Numbered from the stretch's first letter, positions 27,540 to 38,490 are shown. The stretch: 64,000 nt of DNA from Artocarpus heterophyllus (GCA_025403435.1 CM046350.1:30905346-30969345); one strand, 5' to 3'. Translations and numbers: made by a program. The notes: generated by a model not told the origin, from the sequence alone.

Positions 27540-29114
27540 TGTTAGACATGTATGCCCTAAGGAGTAAAAATGTAATACGTTTTTGGAGACATTTTTATCA
27601 ATAAAGAATTTTTTCATTTATATATACCAAATCTTGTCCTCTTTACGTTCATATTTGTTGAATGTATGTTAAGCAAACAGTAGTCTGAGACTGTCAGTCT
27701 AAACCTTAAGAATTGGGCATATGATGGGATGATTATACGGAAGACACAATTCTTAAGGTGATGGTCTAAAACATATGATCCGCAATCGAGGGAATAAAGT
27801 TGGACGCTTTATTCATGTAAAGATTGTTATGTTGTCTATATCCCTTTTGGGAGATGGTTTGTCTTGACCATCGGAGTTGGACTCCTTGAATAGAGATATT
27901 GGCATGTTATCATAGGTGACGATGTGTTGGATCAGGACATAAAGTGAATTGATTTGGATTAATAATTCTGTCTTGGCAAATCGATTCACTTTAGACAATG
28001 ATTTGTATTGTATCTTAATCCTGAGATGAATAATGGGCCCATTGTCTCGACTTGTGTCTTTTGATGTGCCAATGGATGACTTCCACATCTCAATAGTGGT
28101 ATGCATGCCGATACGTTGGAGGCATGACTCTTGATAGCGTAGACTTGTTATTCATAGATATGGAATCCATAGCTCCTCTTTAGGAGTGATGATATCCTCT
28201 TATATGCGTTGTCCTGTAATTGAAAAACTGGAGCGCTCAACCATTTGGATACATAGGTGTAACCAAATGGTATACTATCTTTGGATGGTAAGTTTTCTAA
28301 TGGTGAGACAATGGAACGTAAGATAAAAATAATTGGGAAGGTAAGACATAACTTGTCCTCAAGCCGATTATGGATTATCATATGAGGATACGATACACTT
28401 TGATATGTCATGGAGACTTAGCTACACGAGCTTCGTAATTCTATAAAGTTCGAGAGTGCAGCTCCAAGCTTTTAGTGGAGTAGCGTTGGAGTTGATAATT
28501 GTGAAATGTATATCTGGGATATTGGGTTTCATAATTATCATGAGCTTGAACTTTATAGGTCTATTTTGGTCCCCTTTGCTAGCTCATAAAATCCCGTAAC
28601 GACACGGCATGCTTTTCCAATAATTGGTGACTTATGTCGTATTTATCAGATTGGTTTAAAATTTGAAAGAATTAAATAATTCATGTCTGTTTATCGGTTG
28701 AATTAATTTTGTAAGAAATTAGTTTAAGATAAACTTGTTGAATTATTGCGATCAGATAATTCTTGTCTGTTTATAGGTTGATTTAATTTTGAATAAATTA
28801 GTTCAAGATAAACTTGTAGAATTATTGTGAATTGATTTATTTTCTTAGAAATGATCTTGATAAAGTTTGTTTTGATCAGATAACTTCTCTATTGGGTTAT
28901 TTGAATCAAAACTGAGACTTTATCCTTTAGAATCTCGGGTGGAAAATAAAAGATTCGCGGAGATTTTTTCTCGGGAGTTTGGCCTGCCGATGGGGGTTGT
29001 TCGGCCTGCCGATGGGGGTTGTTCGGCCTACCGATCAGTGGAAGATAAGATTATGCGTTTTCACGCTGATCTTATCAGATATTGATCCGAACTTGATTCT
29101 GTTTCGAGTTTTTG

Positions 29115-31080
29115 TGTGACACCCGTTATTCTCCTAACGGGTATTGAGGTAATTAAATTAATTTTTAGTGTATAAAAAAAAATTGCTTCATTTAAATTTA
29201 TTTTATAATATTTATTTTTATCTATTTTTAAATTTTCTAAAATTCTCCTATATTTATTTAGTATGATTACTAAAAAGCCTTAGAACTTCTAATAAATCTC
29301 AAAAATGTCATATTGACATTATGTGTGTTAAAGTCTTTAGATGAGACATAAGGATATCTTTTCCAACTACTCTTGACCCTCATTTTCTTTATTTCCTCCG
29401 TGACATGCTTCAACATGTCTCCTCTATAATTGTTTCCATCACTTCTCTTCAAAGACTTCATCTTTTCTTCCTTTCTCTTCCACGGTTCCCACACTCTTCT
29501 TCTCATTTCTTTGCTGAAGCAAAATACTTAGAGAACTTCTTCAAGGCAGCCATAAAAATCAGCCACCATCATCTCCATTTGAGCAAGAATTTCAGTCATA
29601 CCGAAGTAAAGGAACCTGTTTTGAAGCCATTTCAAGCTTCCAACTAACCATAATCCGAGGTTAGAATCTTATGAACAAATTTAGTCTTTCATTTATAAAT
29701 TTTCTTTTATACTAAAGGATTATTCAAATTTGCGTTCTTAAACCTAAGTATATGTTTGTTGCTATTTTGGAGCATATGTATGAAGTCTAAGTGTATATGC
29801 CCTAGACAGAAAATTTATATTGTTAAACTTTGTAATACCTCTATGGGCAGTGGTTATTTCTTGAAATTCTAAGATTAAATTAAAATAAATTTTATGAATG
29901 TAGTTGTATGTTGTGCTTTAGTTTTAATTGTCCTTATGCACGCCTTAGGATCAAGGGAGTATGGAGCTAACGTTAATTGATTCCAGGATTAAGAGACTGT
30001 TGATAAGCTTAAAAGGTAGGGATTCTATTACTCATCTTTTGTGAGGTTTTTATAGAATTAAAATTGATTGTTTTGCCGCAATATATATATATCTATGTTG
30101 AACTGATATTATATGAGTATCACATATGAAACTATGACATGGACTCGTCTTGTATTGTACGGCGAGGAACATAATGAATTGACACATGTTATAAATTGAG
30201 AAGCATGGTTAGGAAAACTAACTCTATTGATAATGATTTAATATAGAGAAATTGTGAGACATGAAAAGGGCGACGGTTACGTCCTTGGGCATGAATACCC
30301 TAAAAGGTAAAATAGGGGGAAGGTGATGACGCTTCCTTGGGTTGAAAGTCCCAGAACACACTGTACAGGAATTGATTTGGTGAGGACTCGGGGCTTGATG
30401 TCCCCTCACCGGAACACCCTTGGAATGTTTATAGGGTGATCAAGTGCGCCCATTTGGGTTTCGATGAGTTGAGTGATACTCAATTTAACATGGATACCTA
30501 GGAACAATGATGATTGTTAATATTTGTATAAATGTGTAATTATGACACTTGGTAATGATTAACTACGGTATCCATAAGATGTGATCATAATAAACCTCAT
30601 AATCTGGAATATGATGTAACTTACTAACCATGCAGATTTTAATGTGGTAATGATAGAGGTGAGTAATGGCTTTCTCTACTGAGCATAGTGTTGCTCATTC
30701 CCTTATGTTTATATCTTTTCAGGACTCACTAAGTGTGAGGTGGCTACGAGAAATATAGTTGAGGAAGTGATGTAGCTATATTACATTGGGACTGCTTCAA
30801 TTGTTGAGAATGTTCTTCATGATAATGTAAGCATCAATTGTTACTTTCTGTGACTGTATTACAATGTGTTGAGGGTTAAAATGATGATGACAACAGTTTA
30901 TATTATTAAATTTAAGGTGCTACATTAAAACTGTGGTTTATTTATCGTTTATATTTTTATTTTTGAGTTGAGAGTTTTCATTTAAGTCCCGGGCAAATTT
31001 TATTTTTAAGGTTTTACTTTTATTATTTATTTTTATTTTATCTCATTAAAAACTGTTAACCCCCACATAGGGGCGTTACA
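29115..31080 (+). repeat. 5' LTR of the LOG-carrying element
   Basis: 1966 bp, with a short hairpin at its left end (ACCCGTT...AACGGGT) and CCCC-ACATA-GGGG just before its right end. ORFs of 80 and 61 aa in it are repeated in the other LTR but resemble nothing I recognise. Confidence 0.95.
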
Positions 31081-31087
31081 GAATTTT

Positions 31088-31099
31088 TGGTATCAGAGC
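31088..31099 (+). promoter_or_regulatory. Primer-binding site of the LOG-carrying element
   Basis: TGGTATCAGAGC seven bases after the 5' LTR, complementary to initiator tRNA-Met. Confidence 0.93.
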
Positions 31100-32199
31100 C
31101 TAGGTTCGGTTAACCTAGGGAGTGTAGCACCACTTTAAAAAAATATATTTTTGAGATGGTTTTGAAGCTGAATTTTCATTGTCATCATCAAAATGAACCT
31201 TCACATTGATTTATACAGTCTAGAAGGATGTAACATGGAAAGGCCATAGAATGAAAATATCAATAGTTATATGAGTACAATAATTTTATTGAAGGAAAGT
31301 ATTAATAGTTATAAGGGAATGATAATTATATGGAATGAGTTTATAAGTAGAATGCTTATGAGAGATTCGTATAATATTAGGATCTATAAGCATATCTAAT
31401 TCGTATAAACGATGAGAAATTCGTATAGATACGAGGATTTAAGAGCCTTTTGTCTCGTGAAAAACAATAAGAAATATAAGGCTTGATTTATTGATTTTAA
31501 AGTTTGACATAGATATGTCAAATTTTTCGTAATTGATTCAAACCTAAGTAATGATTATGTGTGGATTCGATGGAGCACATAAGTGTCAATGTCTTTTCTT
31601 AAAAGTTCTATATATTCGAGGAATATGATATAAGTTGGGAATCATGGTATTGAATCTTGAGAGAGATAAATGTTAGACTTTTGGTCTGTTGAGACTGTGT
31701 AAAGTCTAGAATGCATGAATCTCAAAATTGGAATATTTCGTTACGTACATTGTATTTAAGTGTATCAGTGAATCTTTTGGTTACCTAAGGTTTTGTTATA
31801 TGAGGAAATTATATATTGTATGAGTAGAATTGTGGGGATTGTAGATGTTCTTAAGTAGTAACATCAAGTGTCTTTGTTCATTGATATGGTCTATGTTGAA
31901 AGACGTAAATCGTATTGATTTCAAGGTTAGTCGCATTCTAAACCCTTGGTAGTAATGATGATGAATCCATTGATAGATGTTAAGTATTATGAATAACATA
32001 TGGGTGTATGCATTGTTCAATAAGGTTTTGATTAAAACAAAATTATTTGAGTTGCTGGATCATTCAGGAAGATCCTTGTTGTCGTTAAATTAGATTTGTT
32101 GTTCATACTTAACTTATCTATAGTGGACTTTAAATTGTGTTTAAGATTTATACAAATTGATTTTCAATTTTATGTTTGTTATTTAACTCGTTCTAAATG
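31100..32199 (+). other. Non-coding interior of the LOG-carrying element
   Basis: AT-rich DNA where gag would normally be. No coding frame of note, no gag or zinc-knuckle similarity. Confidence 0.6.
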
Positions 32200-32537
32200 T
32201 GTTAAGGCCCGAAACAACCTGACCATTTTCAACTAAGAACATTTGGGCCTAGTTCAAATCTTAAATCAGTTTGATTCACACTGTCTCTCCCACGTGGTCT
32301 CTATACGTGTCATATACAGTGGTTTAATTATTGTTTACATATACGTTTACTGTGCATAAGAGCTTATTTCTCCGAGTTCACTTTTTCTCTCTTAATTTGT
32401 TATTTTCTCTCTAAATCGCAAATCCTCTTCTTTTTCATTAGAAATTCTTCTTTTCCTCTAAAAGAAGAAGGAATTCTAGGATTCTGCAATTTACTATCTT
32501 AATTTTTCCTTTCTATTTACTCTTCTTTCATCTCATC
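32200..32537 (+). promoter_or_regulatory. Candidate internal promoter and leader for ORF1
   Basis: A G-box (CACGTG, 32291-32296) is followed by AT-rich sequence and a long CT-rich pyrimidine tract (CTTTTTCTCTCTTAA and onward to ~32530), as in plant core promoters and 5' leaders, ending at the ATG at 32538. Function is inferred from composition only. Confidence 0.4.
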
Positions 32538-33059
32538 ATGGACCCAAAGTACCAACACATGAGAAAGTATTTCCCATCACTCTCCCAAAAGATTCTTAGA
32601 AAGAAATACAAGGCTAGAATTACTCGGTTGTGGATTCTTATGCGTTTTGGTATCCCTTGTGATGTGAGGATGTTGATAGAGGGGAAAATCCGTCCGAGTG
32701 ACTTTAGTCAAGATGTCGGTTTACCAAGAACAGGTACCAGTCGTAGTGCAATGAAAAGAAGAGCTCGTGCCATCGTGGTCACTTGTAACAAATGTGGAAG
32801 ACAAAATTGTAACGGTAAATGTACTTCACCTGGTTATATGTCTACGAATAGAGAGGATAAAATACGGTTTTGTAGGGATGGACTTTCAAAGGAGAACTTG
32901 GATAGCATCCATCCTCCTCTCCACGGTCACCCTAGTGGATATGTTCAAGGAGCTATTTTTAAACTCTGGCCTAAATTTTATACAGAAAGACAACGCCTCA
33001 GGAATATGGTATTTCTAGATCCTGTTTGTCAAGCCATAAGAAAACTGGATGGGGAATAA
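32538..33059 (+). CDS. Unknown 173-aa basic protein with a Cys4 motif, retrotransposon-borne ORF1
   Basis: I do not recognise the family. The open frame runs MDPKYQHMRKYFPSLSQ to the stop after RKLDGE. It has a basic N-terminus (KKYKARITRLW), an Arg/Lys stretch at residues 69-78 (RSAMKRRARA), and directly after it a cysteine cluster C83-x2-C86-x4-C91-x3-C95 (CNKCGRQNCNGKC), which could bind zinc and nucleic acid. This is not the retroviral CCHC knuckle. The C-terminal half (FCRDGLSKENLDSI, KLWPKFYTERQRLRNMVFLD) has no motif I know. No signal peptide or membrane segment. It lies 605 bp before the LOG-like ORF, same strand, with no interrupting stop although the surrounding DNA is stop-rich, and it has a plausible leader. 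The arginine-rich-plus-cysteine layout recalls small nucleic-acid-binding proteins of some plant viruses, but that is a weak resemblance only. Confidence 0.6.
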   Translation: MDPKYQHMRKYFPSLSQKILRKKYKARITRLWILMRFGIPCDVRMLIEGKIRPSDFSQDVGLPRTGTSRSAMKRRARAIVVTCNKCGRQNCNGKCTSPGYMSTNREDKIRFCRDGLSKENLDSIHPPLHGHPSGYVQGAIFKLWPKFYTERQRLRNMVFLDPVCQAIRKLDGE

Positions 33060-33663
33060 GTCATCGCTCTATAAAGGTTATTTAGTCTTTACTTATTTGA
33101 AGCAGTTTTAGCTGATGTTCAACAGTTTGTGTTTTTCTTTTACTCAGAATATTTGCTTTTGTGTTTGAAATAATTGTGATTATTAGATTGATACAGTAAG
33201 TGTTAATATCTTATTTAATTTATGATTTTCTTAAATATATATATAATAAAATATATTATCTTATCAGACACGTTACATACGGTACAGTAATATGTTTGAA
33301 TTTTGAAAAGCTTATCCAGATATTTCAAGATTTGTGTCTCAAATTTCAAAAGTTCTACAGTATTTGTCGTTTATATTAAATTTCTAGACTTGGTGTATAT
33401 TTGTCAAAAAGTCTACAGTTGTGTCAAGAGGGTCTTCTGTCAAATTGTTCTCAATTGTCAAAAGTTATACAATTAGAGTCTAATCTTTTTCAAAAAGTGA
33501 ATCAGATTTTCTGTAAACTATCAATCACCTTATCTTACTTTCTTATCCGCACAAGATTTTGTTTAAATCTTTGGATTACTTTTTCATTACCTATTCGTCT
33601 ATCTCTTTAGCCCTTTTTGTATATTTCTCATCTTTAAAATCTCATGTAGAACCCGAAGTCTAA
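33060..33663 (+). other. Spacer between ORF1 and the LOG-like ORF
   Basis: AT-rich. A possible donor (GTAAGTG, ~33196) and acceptor (CTCATGTAG, ~33649) would allow a leader intron ahead of the LOG-like ORF; this is untested. The 69-aa frame at 33401-33610 has no supporting features. Confidence 0.4.
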
Positions 33664-34353
33664 GTGGAGCAGACATTAAGCAACCACTTCTATAAACCAA
33701 ATATGTCTACCTCCCAGTCCACGAAGAAAATAAAGAATGTCTGTGTCTTTTGTGGTTCCAGCTTTGGAAAAGATAAAGCTTATTTAGAAGCTGCAAATCA
33801 CTTAGGGCAAGTCCTAGCACGCAAAAAGATTAACATAATCTATGGGGGTGGTAGTATAAAAATGATGGTAAATATGGCACTAGCAGCTAGGTCTAGCGAC
33901 GCTACTGATGTAAGAATTTGGCCTCATATTCCAGTTGAAGGAAACCTTTGTAAGGAAGCCATAGGTAAGGGAGAAGGAGTCAGGAGTATCCCTAAAAATT
34001 TTAAAGACATAATCTATAATTCTGATGCTTTTATAGCATTACCTGGTGGTCTAGGTACTCTTGAGGAAATATTTATAGTTGCTTGTGGGCAATTGTTGGG
34101 CTTTTATTCCAAACCTTTGGGACTGCTGAACGTAAAGGGTTTTTATGACGGTCTTTTGAAATTTCTAGATTACGCTATGGAAGAAAACATCACTACAGAA
34201 TCGGAGAGACAAATCTTTGTTACTGCTTCAACAGCTGAGGAATTGATAGATAAAATGCAAATCATACATCCAGAATCCGACACTGCAACATCCAAGCTTG
34301 AATGGGAAAGGGAAAGCCGGGAGCGGCCAATTGATTTGAATCTCCATCTGTAA
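33664..34353 (+). CDS. LOG-like cytokinin riboside 5'-monophosphate phosphoribohydrolase, intronless, retrotransposon-borne
   Basis: LOG enzymes remove ribose 5-phosphate from cytokinin nucleotides to release active cytokinins in one cytosolic/nuclear step. The 229-aa frame shows the Rossmann-like LOG fold signatures: KNVCVFCGSSFGKDKAYLEA (24-43), INIIYGGGSIKMMV (56-69), DAFIALPGGLGTLEEIF (121-137) with the family motif PGGxGTxxE at 127-135, and KPLGLLNVKGFYDGLLKFLD (150-169). Length fits plant LOGs (~215-230). A second ATG (codon 14, MSTSQSTKK) may be the real start. Plant LOG genes have several introns; this copy has none, as expected after passage through RNA. Odd: the segment that in canonical LOGs carries the Arg-Lys (RKAEM) before the DAFIALPGG block reads SIPKNFKDIIYNS here, so the usual catalytic Arg seems missing, and the loop after GGGS is changed. 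Activity is therefore doubtful although the frame is intact. Confidence 0.85.
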   Translation: MEQTLSNHFYKPNMSTSQSTKKIKNVCVFCGSSFGKDKAYLEAANHLGQVLARKKINIIYGGGSIKMMVNMALAARSSDATDVRIWPHIPVEGNLCKEAIGKGEGVRSIPKNFKDIIYNSDAFIALPGGLGTLEEIFIVACGQLLGFYSKPLGLLNVKGFYDGLLKFLDYAMEENITTESERQIFVTASTAEELIDKMQIIHPESDTATSKLEWERESRERPIDLNLHL

Positions 34354-35290
34354 TCTTTTTGTTTTATCTTTGGCATGTAGGCATGTGTGTCCGTATTTCG
34401 TGTGTTACGAATAACCGTTTGCCTTGTATTCTGTGTTTCTTGTGGTACGTTGTTGTTCAATCTTTTAGATTCATTGAGCCTAATGCCGGGATGGCTGGAT
34501 ACGGAATACTTGATGCTCTCGAAACGCATCCTTCTTAAGGTCCGATCTTTTGTTTATCGATGTTTTTGTATCCTCTAAGCATGCATGATATGGATAGTTG
34601 GTATACAGAGTGCCTTGTACTCTCGAAACGTATCCGTATTATGTTTGTAATGTGTAATATTCTGTTAATATTATGTGGAAGTACCAGAGTCAGTTATGGG
34701 GATATTCCATATGAAATATGAGTATATTATTTGGGTTGAATGTTTGTGTCATGAGGATAGCTGTTTAATGAAAAATATGTCGGGTATGTTTGCAACCAGA
34801 GATTCCGTTTAATATCTCTATGAATAAGTTTAATGTATAGTTTTGAATAAAAGTGTTTGTGATATATGTTTTATGATTATGTTCTAGTTTATTAGTTGAG
34901 GTATGAAATCAAATATATTTGACTTTTCTTTACTCAAAAAGGAAAAGGAACCTAAAGATGAAGTATATAAAATTTCTCTGGCAATCTCCTTAAATGTGAT
35001 TGTAAATCACAGTCCATGGACAATGAAGGACTGGAATCATGGTATGGTAAATATGTATGCCTGATCAGATTCTTAGACTATTATACGGTGTTACAAGTTG
35101 AAACTTGTCAAAAATACTCTCATTGAGGGATTTAGGAGTAAGATTTATTATGCAAGTAAATAAGTGGAGATAAGATGACTTAAATTTGAAGGACAAACAA
35201 CATTAACAGTTTAGACTCGGAATTGGAATCATAATGGAATTAAAATTTTTACTAGTATTGCTAGAATTGAAATTTCGAGGACGAAATTTC
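34354..35290 (+). other. 3' non-coding interior of the LOG-carrying element
   Basis: AT-rich with no convincing ORF. A repeated GATGCTCTCGAAACGCATCC / GTACTCTCGAAACGTATCC pair (~34512 and ~34618) is the only structure seen. It ends in the AAATTTCGAGGACGAAATTT inverted repeat before the polypurine tract. Confidence 0.55.
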
Positions 35291-35307
35291 TTTAAGGGGG
35301 GTAGAGC
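35291..35307 (+). promoter_or_regulatory. Polypurine tract of the LOG-carrying element
   Basis: TTTAAGGGGGGTAGAGC immediately before the 3' LTR. Confidence 0.9.
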
Positions 35308-37272
35308 TGTGACACCCGTTATTCTCCTAACGGGTATTGAGGTAATTAAATTAATTTTTAGTGTATAAAAAAAATTGCTTCATTTAAATTTATTTTATAA
35401 TATTTATTTTTATCTATTTTTAAATTTTCTAAAATTCTCCTATATTTATTTAGTATGATTACTAAAAAGCCTTAGAACTTCTAATAAATCTCAAAAATGT
35501 CATATTGACATTATGTGTGTTAAAGTCTTTAGATGAGACATAAGGATATCTTTTCCAACTACTCTTGACCCTCATTTTCTTTATTTCCTCCGTGACATGC
35601 TTCAACATGTCTCCTCTATAATTGTTTCCATCACTTCTCTTCAAAGACTTCATCTTTTCTTCCTTTCTCTTCCACGGTTCCCACACTCTTCTTCTCATTT
35701 CTTTGCTGAAGCAAAATACTTAGAGAACTTCTTCAAGGCAGCCATAAAAATCAGCCACCATCATCTCCATTTGAGCAAGAATTTCAGTCATACCGAAGTA
35801 AAGGAACCTGTTTTGAAGCCATTTCAAGCTTCCAACTAACCATAATCCGAGGTTAGAATCTTATGAACAAATTTAGTCTTTCATTTATAAATTTTCTTTT
35901 ATACTAAAGGATTATTCAAATTTGCGTTCTTAAACCTAAGTATATGTTTGTTGCTATTTTGGAGCATATGTATGAAGTCTAAGTGTATATGCCCTAGACA
36001 GAAAATTTATATTGTTAAACTTTGTAATACCTCTATGGGCAGTGGTTATTTCTTGAAATTCTAAGATTAAATTAAAATAAATTTTATGAATGTAGTTGTA
36101 TGTTGTGCTTTAGTTTTAATTGTCCTTATGCACGCCTTAGGATCAAGGGAGTATGGAGCTAACGTTAATTGATTCCAGGATTAAGAGACTGTTGATAAGC
36201 TTAAAAGGTAGGGATTCTATTACTCATCTTTTGTGAGGTTTTTATAGAATTAAAATTGATTGTTTTGCCGCAATATATATATATCTATGTTGAACTGATA
36301 TTATATGAGTATCACATATGAAACTATGACATGGACTCGTCTTGTATTGTACGGCGAGGAACATAATGAATTGACACATGTTATAAATTGAGAAGCATGG
36401 TTAGGAAAACTAACTCTATTGATAATGATTTAATATAGAGAAATTGTGAGACATGAAAAGGGCGACGGTTACGTCCTTGGGCATGAATACCCTAAAAGGT
36501 AAAATAGGGGGAAGGTGATGACGCTTCTTTGGGTTGAAAGTCCCAGAACACACTGTACAGGAATTGATTTGGTGAGGACTCGGGGCTTGATGTCCCCTCA
36601 CCGGAACACCCTTGGAATGTTTATAGGGTGATCAAGTGCGCCCATTTGGGTTTCGATGAGTTGAGTGATACTCAATTTAACATGGATACCTAGGAACAAT
36701 GATGATTGTTAATATTTGTATAAATGTGTAATTATGACACTTGGTAATGATTAACTACGGTATCCATAAGATGTGATCATAATAAACCTCATAATCTGGA
36801 ATATGATGTAACTTACTAACCATGCAGATTTTAATGTGGTAATGATAGAGGTGAGTAATGGCTTTCTCTACTGAGCATAGTGTTGCTCATTCCCTTATGT
36901 TTATATCTTTTCAGGACTCACTAAGTGTGAGGTGGCTACGAGAAATATAGTTGAGGAAGTGATGTAGCTATATTACATTGGGACTGCTTCAATTGTTGAG
37001 AATGTTCTTCATGATAATGTAAGCATCAATTGTTACTTTCTGTGACTGTATTACAATGTGTTGAGGGTTAAAATGATGATGACAACAGTTTATATTATTA
37101 AATTTAAGGTGCTACATTAAAACTGTGGTTTATTTATCGTTTATATTTTTATTTTTGAGTTGAGAGTTTTCATTTAAGTCCCGGGCAAATTTTATTTTTA
37201 AGGTTTTACTTTTATTATTTATTTTTATTTTATCTCATTAAAAACTGTTAACCCCCACATAGGGGCGTTACA
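35308..37272 (+). repeat. 3' LTR of the LOG-carrying element
   Basis: 1965 bp, nearly identical to the 5' LTR; ends GGGCGTTACA, followed by the TTTTG duplication and the resumed Copia-1 LTR (AGACCTAATCTGATAAGG). Confidence 0.95.
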
Positions 37273-37720
37273 TTTTGAGACCTAATCTGATAAGGACTGA
37301 CCCCAGGACCAATGGCTATAAAAAAAGGGAATGAGTCTCATGATTTTCTTAGATCAATTGAGAGATTAAGAGTGATACTCTTCTAATGAGCATCTGAAAA
37401 ACTCCCTAAGAGCTTTTGTTCACAAATCACGAACACTAGCTTTGGGTTCTCTCTATTGGTTGGAAGGAGAGTCACCGGTGGAAGAGCTGTACGTGTGAGC
37501 CCACACTCACTCCGGTTGTGGATAGAGAATAGCAAAGAAGACCAGTTGGTTGAGGCTCTTCTGGAACGTTACTTCTCTACACAAGTTACGGAGGTTCTTC
37601 GGCACACAGAGGTTAGTAAGATCTGTCTAATTTATACATATAACATGTCAAACTTGTGTTTTAGAAATTACTCTGATGAAAGAAATTTTAAAAATTACGC
37701 TGCGCACTGCGTTTCCAACA

Positions 37721-37880
37721 TTTTATTATGTAAATAAGAATTATTTACATGATAAACAAAGGGATAAATAATTATTTAATCATAAATTTGACATTTCCTT
37801 CAAATATTTGTAAAACTTAACATTTACTATAATTAGTTTCAAAAAAGTGACATTTCTTGCCATTTTCATTATTTTTTTCT
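37721..37880. mobile_element. Right half of the MITE split by Copia-1
   Basis: Imperfect reverse complement of 18940-19100: TTTACTATAATTAGTTTC and TTTTTGAAAC-type blocks pair across the insertion. Confidence 0.65.
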
Positions 37881-38490
37881 TGCTTTCTTTCCCTTTATTT
37901 TTTTGTCAGTCCTCCTTTTTCATTAGTATTTTAGTACTTTATTTTTATTTTCTTATATATTTAATGCTCTGCCTCTTTTTGTGCTTTTCACGTTTCTTTT
38001 GATTAATATTTTTACCTTTTTTATTATTTTTTATTTTTTAAGGGCTTTATTTTTCTACCATTGTCTCATACTTAGATCTTTCTTCTTTTTTCTTTTTAAC
38101 TTCATCATTTTAAATTTTTACCCTTCTTCTTCAAGTTTCTTTCGTTCCTTTCTAAAAATGTTTTTGATCTATTTGTTTTTTTGCTGCTTTATCCATTGTG
38201 AAATCCTAGCCGTTATACCTGTGCATATTTTTTTGAAAATAATCAATTTTTCAATTAAGGGATCTCATTGTAAATTTTATAAATTTCAAGGTAGTTAAAT
38301 CTAAAAATTAGCGTCGGTGGTCAAAATAAAACAAATGCAAATTTTCGAAGGTATTTTTTGCAATTTTTTTTTTAATCTCTTAAGTTAATGTCTCCTTCTA
38401 TTCAGTTTTTATTCATTCTCTACGTTGTTAAAACTTCAATTCGACTTAATACCTGTATCACATGTATTTAAACTAATAATAATAAAAAGG
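37881..38490. other. T-rich intergenic DNA
   Basis: Long T- and TTC-rich tracts; the 105-aa frame at 37981-38298 is Phe/Leu-rich low complexity and not a gene. Confidence 0.6.

Larger units (their letters stand above)
29115..37272 (+). mobile_element. Young non-autonomous LTR retrotransposon (LARD-like) carrying a LOG-like gene
   Basis: Two LTRs (29115-31080 and 35308-37272) start TGTGACACCC and end GGGCGTTACA. The element is flanked by TTTTG (29110-29114 and 37273-37277). The LTRs appear to differ only by one A in a homopolymer and a C/T change (30336), so insertion is very recent. The 4.2-kb interior has a tRNA-Met primer-binding site and a polypurine tract but no gag, protease, RT or integrase. 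The GACGAAATTTCTTTAAGG end before the 3' LTR and the LTR termini resemble Ty3/gypsy chromovirus (Tekay/Del-like) elements, which probably mobilise it. The interior carries two intact ORFs on the plus strand. Confidence 0.92.
19101..37720 (+). mobile_element. Copia-1: decayed Ty1/copia retrotransposon with nested insertions
   Basis: LTRs of about 2.0 kb (after subtracting insertions) start TGTTAGACATGTATG and end CCAACA. The order PBS, gag, protease, integrase, RT, RNase H between them is that of Ty1/copia. Flanking bases are ATTTA (19096-19100) and TTTTA (37721-37725), a 5-bp duplication with one change. The two LTRs differ by a few percent where compared by eye, so the insertion is moderately old. 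A second copy lies at 49509-61564. Nested inside are a solo LTR (19669-20468) and a complete 8.2-kb element (29115-37272). Confidence 0.92.
27540..37720 (+). repeat. Copia-1 3' LTR, split by an 8.2-kb insertion
   Basis: Begins TGTTAGACATG and ends CCAACA at 37720; length without the insertion is about 2018 bp. It lacks the solo LTR of the 5' copy. Three palindromes (28978, 29000, 29022) stand exactly 22 bp apart. The TATA box is at about 37317, beyond the insertion. Confidence 0.92.

Noticed and set aside
29405..29647. 80-aa frame in the LTR, repeated at 35597-35839
   Set aside because: The repetition only reflects LTR identity; no family features seen.
32538..33059. ORF1 as an integrated plant virus gene
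   Set aside because: Only a general arginine-plus-cysteine resemblance; no other viral gene nearby. Left as unknown.
33664..34353. LOG-like ORF as an ordinary resident host gene
   Set aside because: It is intronless and enclosed by near-identical LTRs, PBS, polypurine tract and TSD, so it belongs to the retroelement.
37981..38298. 105-aa Phe/Leu-rich frame
   Set aside because: Translation of T-rich low-complexity DNA.
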